From positions 1-20,262 of the forward strand of contig CAYVFG010000016.1 of NCBI GenBank assembly GCA_964450915.1: DNA of 20,262 bases. Reading direction: 5' to 3'. The position numbers and the translations under genes were made by a program. The notes under the pieces were generated by a model that worked only from the letters and a program-made list of their open reading frames with translations, was not told the DNA's origin and searched no databases. Shown in pieces: positions 14,180 to 20,262 of this stretch. The first letter of the stretch is position 1; each line of letters begins with the position of its first letter. The stretch is from HO2-45-11b sp964450915. Lineage in GTDB: Bacteria > Patescibacteriota > Andersenbacteria > UBA10190.

Positions 14180-14689
14180 ATGGCGATTTCCGGATTGTTG
14201 GTGAATGGCTCGCTGAGCGAGATTCTTGAACTTGCGCGGAATTTAGGTTCGTGCAGGCAGGAGCTCGCCTTTTCTGAATTTCAAGCAACATTGCTTGATT
14301 TGCGAATGAGGGCCGAGGAGATTCTCGGGTACTGGAATGCAATCGATGTGCGAACTTGCAAGTTGGGGTGTTCGTTTGAGAGCGGTAATGATACGCAACT
14401 CTCAACTACATGCGGCATTTTGCTCGATACCAAAAAGTTCTCGCGCAATCTGCTACTCTACCGACTAGTTGAATTGAAATTCCCAAATCTTCTCTCTGTC
14501 AGCATCAAGACTGTTCCGCACAAGGGCAAGGTTTTGTCCGGTCGATGGGAATATGCGGGAGAGGGGAAGAGGAATGTGCTTGTGCTTCGTTTTCCGTCTG
14601 CGGAACAAGAGCGACCGAAGAAGTCGCGATTGCGACGGCGCCGATCACGATGGCGTGATGAGAGACACTCGATGCTTGATCGGTGGTGA
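14180..14689 (+). CDS. hypothetical protein with a strongly basic tail
   Basis: This 169-residue soluble protein matches no family I recognise. The N-terminal half looks helical (LSEILELARNLGSCRQELAF, then LLDLRMRAEEILGYW) with cysteines at 25, 60, 64 and 78. The middle (about 80-138) looks mixed alpha/beta and ends in a strand (NVLVLRF). The last 25 residues are very basic (KKSRLRRRRSRWRDER, 147-162), suggesting contact with nucleic acid or the ribosome, which is inference from charge alone. It is bounded by its own Shine-Dalgarno and terminator. Codon choice resembles the 13533 gene rather than the flanking operons. Confidence 0.65.
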   Translation: MAISGLLVNGSLSEILELARNLGSCRQELAFSEFQATLLDLRMRAEEILGYWNAIDVRTCKLGCSFESGNDTQLSTTCGILLDTKKFSRNLLLYRLVELKFPNLLSVSIKTVPHKGKVLSGRWEYAGEGKRNVLVLRFPSAEQERPKKSRLRRRRSRWRDERHSMLDRW

Positions 14690-14706
14690 ATCGTTCCGGT
14701 GAGCGC

Positions 14707-14735
14707 GCTGGTAGGTATCCCCTGCCAGCTTTTTT
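14707..14735 (+). terminator. intrinsic terminator of the 14180 gene
   Basis: A nine-base-pair stem GCTGGTAGG/CCTGCCAGC (one G-T pair) with loop TATCC is followed by six T (14730-14735). It lies 17 bases after the stop at 14689. Confidence 0.85.
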
Positions 14736-14764
14736 ATTTATAGTAAATGCCGTACGATTCTTGC

Positions 14765-15148
14765 ATGAATCAATTAATTCTTATCATCGACACGGCTCAT
14801 CCGACGGCGCGAATTATATGTGCTGACGATACTGCTGTTTTTGGAAAACGGGAATGGGAAAATACGCCAAAGGTTGGAACGGATTTATTGGTGAATTTAG
14901 ATGAACTATTGCAAGGGCTAGGCAAGCGAAAAACGGATATTATGCGCATCGCCGTGCATGCCGGTCCGGGCAGTTACGGGCTCGTGAGGACGGGGATCGT
15001 AACGGCAACTGTGCTCGCGCAGTCTATTGGCGCAGAGCTTGTTGCAGTTTCTGGGGATAGTGAAGATGAGGTGGTCGCAAGTGCCCGAACTGCTGAAAGA
15101 GTAGATGCCGTGGAGCCGAAATATAGAGATTTAGGATCGGAAAAGTGA
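14765..15148 (+). CDS. tsaB: short TsaB-like protein (tRNA t6A biosynthesis)
   Basis: This 127-residue protein matches the N-terminal half of TsaB/YeaZ, the partner of TsaD in making threonylcarbamoyladenosine at tRNA position 37. It has an ASKHA-like first strand (LILIIDTAHPTARI, 4-17) and the family loop region HAGPGSYGLVRTGIVTATVLAQSIG (65-89). In relatives the loop reads GPGSF/YTGLRIG, so TGLR is altered here. Family members are usually 200 residues or more. This one ends just after the first subdomain (LVAVSGDSEDE), leaving about 30 polar residues. I prefer the ATG at 14765 over 14747 because a weak -10 (TACGAT) sits 6 bases upstream. It may be a reduced scaffold version or a decaying gene. 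tsaD, tsaC and tsaE are not in the window. Confidence 0.7.
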   Translation: MNQLILIIDTAHPTARIICADDTAVFGKREWENTPKVGTDLLVNLDELLQGLGKRKTDIMRIAVHAGPGSYGLVRTGIVTATVLAQSIGAELVAVSGDSEDEVVASARTAERVDAVEPKYRDLGSEK

Positions 15149-15155
15149 GGCCCGA

Positions 15156-15200
15156 TGCCCTTCGACTACACTCAGGGCACAGTTTGCTTCGCAAGCTGTG
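15156..15200 (+). repeat. two tandem hairpins, the first an interspersed-repeat-like element
   Basis: Hairpin 1 pairs TGCCCT (15156-15161) with AGGGCA (15174-15179) around TCGACTACACTC. This resembles a palindromic element of CCCTTCGACTACGCTCAGGG type that I recall from many bacterial genomes. Hairpin 2 pairs CACAGTTTGC with GCAAGCTGTG (15178-15187 and 15191-15200, one G-T pair) around TTC. The two share two bases, so they exclude each other at the junction. Neither has a T-run. Both lie between the tsaB-like gene and the rpoBC promoter. Confidence 0.6.
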
Positions 15201-15241
15201 GAAAAGTAGGCTTGATTTCCTCCAAAAAGGGCTTAAATGCC

Positions 15242-15270
15242 TTGACATACTTATGCACACCTTCTATACT
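15242..15270 (+). promoter_or_regulatory. rpoBC promoter, near-consensus sigma70 type
   Basis: TTGACA (15242-15247), exactly 17 bases, TATACT (15265-15270). Transcription would begin near 15277, giving a leader of about 140 bases before rpoB. This is the best promoter in the window, fitting a gene needed at high level. Confidence 0.85.
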
Positions 15271-15340
15271 CTATAGTATCGTCTTTGACGAGCAAGATTT
15301 GTGTGCATCATCAATCAAGCCAAGTAGACAATAGTTTTTA

Positions 15341-15376
15341 GCGCATCCCTTCATATGAAATGAAGGTGGGATGTGC
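15341..15376 (+). promoter_or_regulatory. stem-loop in the rpoB leader, possible attenuator
   Basis: GCGCATCCC (15341-15349) pairs with GGGATGTGC (15368-15376) with one G-T pair. Inside, TTCAT (15350-15354) pairs with ATGAA (15360-15364) around a five-base loop, with GGT bulged on the 3' side. CTTTT follows immediately. It lies about 65 bases after the predicted transcript start and 40 before the rpoB ATG. It could terminate part of the transcripts or bind a regulator. Confidence 0.55.
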
Positions 15377-15416
15377 CTTTTACGTTATATATCATTTTTT
15401 AACTCATCATCCTTAC

Positions 15417-18400
15417 ATGAGCGAAGAATTCCCCAAGCCAATTCGTATCCGTAAAACGTTCTCCGGACATTCCGGGCTCGTAGCGCAAGTTCCTAATCTC
15501 CTTCAGATTCAATTAGATTCCAACGCCTGGTTTTTTGAAGAAGGATTAGCAGAACTTTTTAAAGAAATTTCTCCGATCGAAGATCATTCCGAAAGCCTCG
15601 AATTGCATTTCGTGGATCACTACCTCGATACTCCGAAGCACACAGAAGAAACTGCTCGCGACCGCAACGCGACATACGAAGCGCCTCTTCGATGCGCTGT
15701 TCGATTTGTAAACAAGAAAACCGGTGAAGTAAAAGAACAAGAAGTATACCTCGGTGAGTTCCCAATTATGACTCCTCGAGGAACTTTTATTATCAACGGA
15801 GTTGAGCGCGTTATCGTATCTCAGTTGATCCGATCTCCTGGTGTGTTCTTCTCATCTTCTGTGAGCAAGGGTCGAAATTGGTACGGAGCAAAGGTAATTC
15901 CAAATCGCGGGGCTTGGTTGGAATTAGAAACTGCATCCGATGGTGCTATTTATGTAAAGATTGATCGAAAGCGTAAGGTTGCAGTTACTGCCCTTCTTCG
16001 CGCTATGGGCGTTGAAACGAACGAAGAGATTGCAAAGCTGTTTGCTGAAGTTGATACGAATCCGGAAATGCAATATATCAAGCAAACATTTGCGAAAGAC
16101 GTTTCTAAGAACCAGGCAGAAGGATTGAAGGAAGTATACAAGAGGCTTCGCCCAGGAGATTTGGCAACGGTTGCCAACGCGAAGCAGATGATCCACGACA
16201 TGTTCTTCCGATTTGACCGATACGATTTCGGAAAAGTAGGGCGCCACAGAATTAACCAGCGCTTGAATTTGGATGTTCCGGAAACTCCGGAATACCGAAC
16301 GCTCCGCATTGAAGACTTAACTGCTGTCATTGCAGAAGTCATTCGCTTGAACAACACGCAGGAACCAGCTGATGATATTGACCATTTGGGAAATCGTCGC
16401 GTGCGTCCGGTAGGAGAACAGCTCCAGAATAAATTCCGTATCGGCTTGGTGCGAATGGAGCGTATTGCGAAGGATCGCATGAGCACGATGGAAGTTGAGC
16501 GCATGACGCCGTCTCAATTAATTAACGCTCGACCGATTATTGCTGCAATCAAAGAATTTTATACATCATCTCAGCTATCTCAGTTCATGGATCAGACGAA
16601 TCCATTGTCTGAAGTTGAGCACAAGCGCCGTTTGAATGCGATGGGGCCAGGAGGACTTGATCGAAACCGCGCAGGGTTCGAGGTTCGAGACGTTCACCGA
16701 AGCCATTATGGCCGAATTTGTCCGGTAGAAACTCCGGAAGGTCCGAACATTGGATTGGTGGGCCACATGGCAATGTATTCTCGATTGAATGAATACGGAT
16801 TCCTTGAAACGCCATACAGAAAAGTAGTAAACGGCCAGGTGACTGATGAAATCGAATTCATGGATGCATACCAAGAAGACAAGTGCATTATTGCGCAGGC
16901 AGCTGAACCGATTACGAAAGACAAGAAATTCGTGAACGAGCGCATCGAAACACGCGCTCGCCAAGGACAGTTCATGGAAGTATCCGCGCAAGAAGTTGAA
17001 TATATGGACATCGCTCCGCAGCAATCCCTTTCCCTTGGTGCCGGCATGGTTCCGTTTATCGAGCACGACGATGCCCAGCGATCACTCATGGGATCGAACA
17101 TGCAACGTCAGGCAGTGCCTTCCGTGAAGCCGCAAGCTCCACGAGTTGGAACAGGGTTTGAATTTATCGGTGCATATCATTCCGGACAAGTAGTGTTATC
17201 GGATGTTGATGGAGAAGTTACAGAATTGGATGCAACGCATATTCGCGTATCCACAAAAGACGGATCAAGTCGAGTATACCGATTGCAGAATTTCCAGCGA
17301 AGCAACCAATCAACTGCAATGACGCAGCACCCATTGGTAAAGATCGGAGACAAAGTTGAAAAAGGCCAATTGATTGCAGACGGATCTGCGACAGATAAAG
17401 GAGAGTTATCTCTCGGGCAGAACCTTCTTGTTGCATTTGTGCCATGGTACGGAAACAACTTTGAAGACGCCATCGTTATTTCTCAGCGAGTTGTTAAAGA
17501 TGATCGATTTAGCTCGATTCACATTGAAGACTTTACGATTGACGTTCGCGATACGAAGCTCGGGCCAGAAGTTGTAACTCGAGATATTCCGAACGTAAGC
17601 GAAGAAAAATTGCGAAACCTTGATGAAGAGGGAGTAATTCGAATCGGTGCGGAAGTTCGATCTGGGGATATCTTGGTTGGAAAAGTTACGAACAAAGGTG
17701 AAACAGACTTAACTCCTGAAGAGCGGCTCTTGCGCGCAATCTTCGGTGAAAAAGCAAAGGATGTAAAAGATACATCGCTCTACCTTCAGCACGGAGAACG
17801 CGGAAAGGTTGTAGATATTAAGATCTTCTCTCGCGATGGCGGCGACAAACTTCCTTCCGGAGTTATCAAGCAAATCCAGGTAAGCATTGCGCAGTTCAGA
17901 AAACTTCAAGTGGGTGATAAATTAGCAGGTCGTCACGGTAACAAAGGCGTTATCGCAAAGATCGTTGCAGAAGAAGATATGCCATACCTCGAAGACGGAT
18001 CACCTGTTGACGTAGTGTTGAACCCGCTTGGTGTTGCATCTCGTATGAACATCGGACAGATTTTGGAAACTCACTTAGGATGGGCAGCTACGAAGCTGGA
18101 CTTCCACGCAGCATCTCCTGCATTCTCCGGAGTAACTGAAGCTGAAATTCAGGAGCAGTTAAAGGAAGCCGGGATTCCTGAAGATGGAAAGGTGGAACTC
18201 TTTGACGGATTGTCCGGAGTAAAGTTCGATCGCAAAGTAACGGTTGGGGTGATGTACATCTTGAAGCTCCATCATTTAGTAGAAGACAAGATCCATATGC
18301 GATCCACAGGGCCGTACTCTCTTGTTACGCAGCAGCCTCTCGGAGGAAAGGCGCAATTCGGAGGACAGCGTTTTGGAGAGATGGAAGTGTGGGCGCTCGA

Positions 18401-18641
18401 AGCATACGGAGCAGCTCACACCTTGCAAGAAATTTTGACGGTGAAGTCAGACGACGTTGCCGGACGAAGCAAGACGTACGAAACGATTGTAAAAGGAGGA
18501 CAAATTCAGCCGCCGCACACTCCTGCTGCATTCGATGTATTGGTGAAAGAATTGAAAGGATTATCACTAGATGTCGAACTAGTGGGCAAGGCAGAAGCTC
18601 CTGCAGAGCCTCCTCGAGAACATCAAGCGCCTAGTAACTAA
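15417..18641 (+). CDS. rpoB: RNA polymerase beta subunit
   Basis: This 1074-residue RpoB lacks the large lineage-specific inserts of the E. coli protein (1342 residues). The rifampicin region runs from SSQLSQFMDQ (384-393) to the HKRRLNAMGPGG block (402-413), and VETPEGPNIGL follows. GRHGNKGVIAKIV and the C-terminal MEVWALEAYGAAHTLQEILTVKSDDVAGR are intact. The E. coli Ser531 position is Asn407 and Leu533 is Met409. Asp516 and His526 equivalents (D392, H402) are kept. I chose ATG 15417 (MSEEFPKPIRIRKTF): the in-frame ATG at 15360 lies in the leader stem-loop. There is no Shine-Dalgarno. rpoC follows after 12 bases. The usual upstream ribosomal-protein genes are absent. Confidence 0.98.
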   Translation: MSEEFPKPIRIRKTFSGHSGLVAQVPNLLQIQLDSNAWFFEEGLAELFKEISPIEDHSESLELHFVDHYLDTPKHTEETARDRNATYEAPLRCAVRFVNKKTGEVKEQEVYLGEFPIMTPRGTFIINGVERVIVSQLIRSPGVFFSSSVSKGRNWYGAKVIPNRGAWLELETASDGAIYVKIDRKRKVAVTALLRAMGVETNEEIAKLFAEVDTNPEMQYIKQTFAKDVSKNQAEGLKEVYKRLRPGDLATVANAKQMIHDMFFRFDRYDFGKVGRHRINQRLNLDVPETPEYRTLRIEDLTAVIAEVIRLNNTQEPADDIDHLGNRRVRPVGEQLQNKFRIGLVRMERIAKDRMSTMEVERMTPSQLINARPIIAAIKEFYTSSQLSQFMDQTNPLSEVEHKRRLNAMGPGGLDRNRAGFEVRDVHRSHYGRICPVETPEGPNIGLVGHMAMYSRLNEYGFLETPYRKVVNGQVTDEIEFMDAYQEDKCIIAQAAEPITKDKKFVNERIETRARQGQFMEVSAQEVEYMDIAPQQSLSLGAGMVPFIEHDDAQRSLMGSNMQRQAVPSVKPQAPRVGTGFEFIGAYHSGQVVLSDVDGEVTELDATHIRVSTKDGSSRVYRLQNFQRSNQSTAMTQHPLVKIGDKVEKGQLIADGSATDKGELSLGQNLLVAFVPWYGNNFEDAIVISQRVVKDDRFSSIHIEDFTIDVRDTKLGPEVVTRDIPNVSEEKLRNLDEEGVIRIGAEVRSGDILVGKVTNKGETDLTPEERLLRAIFGEKAKDVKDTSLYLQHGERGKVVDIKIFSRDGGDKLPSGVIKQIQVSIAQFRKLQVGDKLAGRHGNKGVIAKIVAEEDMPYLEDGSPVDVVLNPLGVASRMNIGQILETHLGWAATKLDFHAASPAFSGVTEAEIQEQLKEAGIPEDGKVELFDGLSGVKFDRKVTVGVMYILKLHHLVEDKIHMRSTGPYSLVTQQPLGGKAQFGGQRFGEMEVWALEAYGAAHTLQEILTVKSDDVAGRSKTYETIVKGGQIQPPHTPAAFDVLVKELKGLSLDVELVGKAEAPAEPPREHQAPSN

Positions 18642-18653
18642 CCCACACACACT

Positions 18654-20262
18654 ATGGACTACGAAGAACAAAAACCAGATTTCACATCGATCAAGCTGAA
18701 GCTTGCATCTCCTGATGCAGTGCTCGAATGGTCGCATGGAGAAATTACAAAACCAGAAACAATTAATTACCGAACACAAAAACCGGAGAAAGACGGTTTG
18801 TTCGACGAACGAATTTTCGGTCCGACAAAGGATTGGGAATGTTACTGCGGAAAGTATCGCAGAATTCGTTACAAGGGAATCGTGTGTGATAAGTGTGGAG
18901 TGGAAGTTACCAGGTCAATCGTTCGACGTGAGCGCATGGCGCATATTACGCTTGCAACCCCGGTGTCTCATATTTGGTTCTTGCGAGGCGTGCCATCCAA
19001 AATGGGACTTCTCTTAAACATCAACGTTGGAAAACTTGAAAAAGTTGTTTACTTTGCATCTTATATTATTACGAGCGTTGATGAAGACAAGAAGAAGGAA
19101 TTGGTTGAGCGGCTTGCTCGAGAAGCTGATTCTAAGCGCGAAGCTATCAAAAATGGATACAAGCAGCTTCGAGCTGGCATTCCGAAAGACGAAAAGGATC
19201 GAGATAAGAAGAAAGAAGCGCTTGCAGAAGAAGAGCAGAGCGAGCTTGATAAGCTTGATGTTGCAAAAGATGCCGCAATCGATCAGATTACCGGCCTTGT
19301 AAAGCATGCGATCATTTCTGAAGTAGAATACCGAGATTTGTCGCTCAAGTACGGACACATCTTTACTGCTGGAATCGGTGCTGAAGCAATCCGAGCCATC
19401 TTCGAGAAGATGGATATGGAACAAGAAATCAAATCAATGGAAGAAGATTTAGTTGAAGCATCTGCTGCAAAAGAAAAGCGCGTGATGCGTCGATTAGCGC
19501 TTATCCGCGGATTAGTTGATGCGAAGATTCGTCCGGAATGGATGTTTATTACGCAACTTCCTGTTATCCCGCCAGATATTCGCCCGATGGTGCAATTGGA
19601 TGGAGGGCGATTCGCTGCGTCTGATTTGAATGACTTATATCGACGAGTAATTAATCGAAATAATCGATTAAAGCGATTATTGGAATTAGGAGCTCCTGAA
19701 ATCATTACTCGAAACGAAAAGCGTATGTTGCAGGAAGCTGTCGACTCTTTGATCGACAACTCTGCTCGACGAGGTTCTACGACGGTAAATACAACAGGAC
19801 AGCGCCGACAATTAAAATCGCTCGCTGACATGTTGAAAGGTAAGCAAGGACGATTCCGTCAGAACTTGCTCGGAAAGCGCGTAGACTACTCCGGCCGATC
19901 TGTAATTGTGGTTGGTCCTGAATTGCAACTTCACCAGTGCGGATTGCCGAAGTTGATGGCACTTGAACTATTCAAGCCATTCGTTATTCATGAACTCATC
20001 GAACGAGAACTTGCGCACAATATCCGATCTGCAAGCAGATTGATCGAACAAGGAATTCCGGAAGTATGGGACTCGTTGGAACAGGTAACTCGAACGCATA
20101 AAGTATTATTGAATCGTGCTCCGACATTGCATCGATTAGGTATCCAGGCATTCCAGCCAGTACTTATTGAAGGTAAGGCTATTCAGATTCATCCAATGGT
20201 AACGTCCCCATTCAACGCCGACTTCGACGGAGACCAGATGGCTGTGCACGTACCGCTATCTT
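18654..20262 (+). CDS. rpoC: RNA polymerase beta' subunit, N-terminal part (runs off the right edge)
   Basis: The frame is open from ATG 18654 to the end of the window, giving the first 536 residues. The N-terminal zinc site is C63, C65, C78 and C81 (CYCGKYRR...CDKCGVEV). The clamp and lid follow (RRERMAHITLATPVSHIWF), then a charged coiled-coil stretch (about 143-205) and PVIPPDIRPMVQLDGGRFAASDLNDLYRRVINRNNRL. Beyond these come KGKQGRFRQNLLGKRVDYSGRSVIVVGPEL and LNRAPTLHRLGIQAFQP. The catalytic magnesium motif NADFDGDQ is at 521-528 (D523, D525, D527). The 12-base gap to rpoB and the lack of a promoter or Shine-Dalgarno support one rpoBC transcript. I see no frameshift: the frame at 18654 is the same as at the catalytic motif. 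Confidence 0.98.
   Translation, partial: MDYEEQKPDFTSIKLKLASPDAVLEWSHGEITKPETINYRTQKPEKDGLFDERIFGPTKDWECYCGKYRRIRYKGIVCDKCGVEVTRSIVRRERMAHITLATPVSHIWFLRGVPSKMGLLLNINVGKLEKVVYFASYIITSVDEDKKKELVERLAREADSKREAIKNGYKQLRAGIPKDEKDRDKKKEALAEEEQSELDKLDVAKDAAIDQITGLVKHAIISEVEYRDLSLKYGHIFTAGIGAEAIRAIFEKMDMEQEIKSMEEDLVEASAAKEKRVMRRLALIRGLVDAKIRPEWMFITQLPVIPPDIRPMVQLDGGRFAASDLNDLYRRVINRNNRLKRLLELGAPEIITRNEKRMLQEAVDSLIDNSARRGSTTVNTTGQRRQLKSLADMLKGKQGRFRQNLLGKRVDYSGRSVIVVGPELQLHQCGLPKLMALELFKPFVIHELIERELAHNIRSASRLIEQGIPEVWDSLEQVTRTHKVLLNRAPTLHRLGIQAFQPVLIEGKAIQIHPMVTSPFNADFDGDQMAVHVPLS

Noticed and set aside
15024..15260. 78-codon minus-strand frame across the tandem hairpins
   Set aside because: It spans the hairpin repeats and the -35 of the rpoBC promoter. 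Composition reflects the palindromes.
13394..15416. CRISPR array, tRNA or insertion sequence in the gene-poor part
   Set aside because: No regularly spaced repeats, no cloverleaf with a T-loop GTTCRA, and no transposase motif were found on either strand by eye.
18654..20262. Possible disruption of rpoC
   Set aside because: No frameshift is present: the zinc site and the NADFDGDQ motif are in the same open frame, which simply has no stop before the window ends.

Overview
The window reads as a stretch of a small, compact bacterial chromosome, most likely Candidate Phyla Radiation (Patescibacteria, Parcubacteria-like). This assignment is inference from style. Genes are tightly packed with start/stop overlaps. 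Most starts lack a Shine-Dalgarno sequence, and several promoters sit so close to the start codon that the mRNA would be leaderless. Several proteins are shorter than family norms: RpoB is 1074 residues, the TsaB-like protein 127, and the MurE-like ligase has no N-terminal domain. Rifampicin-site position 531 of RpoB is Asn.

Bases 1-1242 hold the end of a Gly-rich protein with a Kazal-type protease-inhibitor domain, then an unrecognised exported Cys-containing protein. Bases 1268-5812 look like one operon: multi-pass membrane protein, EamA transporter, membrane-anchored GH-A-clan glycosidase-like protein, 64-residue two-helix membrane protein, SAM methyltransferase, and a DipZ-like thioredoxin-fold protein that has lost its CxxC. 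An M17 leucyl aminopeptidase follows (5838-7346). It converges on uvrB (7350-9323, minus strand) with a 3-base gap.

A compact divergent promoter region (9324-9388) serves uvrB and a second membrane-anchored GH-A-like protein (9389-10531). Next comes ruvA - FemAB-type aminoacyltransferase - MurE-like ligase (10577-13393), joining Holliday-junction processing to peptidoglycan peptide-stem building.

Bases 13394-14740 differ in style. They contain a consensus promoter, two unrecognised genes with good Shine-Dalgarno sequences, tandem intrinsic terminators and a further promoter driving a possible small RNA or long leader with a 31-codon ORF. A short TsaB-like gene follows, then two tandem hairpins, a near-perfect sigma70-type promoter (TTGACA-17-TATACT), a roughly 140-base leader with a large stem-loop, and rpoB-rpoC. 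rpoC runs off the right edge just after its catalytic NADFDGDQ motif.

Features that stand out: a Kazal domain lacking exactly one disulfide pair, a thioredoxin fold without catalytic cysteines, a MurE-like ligase altered at three motifs beside a FemAB-type transferase, the rpoBC leader stem-loop, and Asn at the RpoB Ser531 position. No CRISPR array, tRNA, rRNA or insertion sequence was seen.
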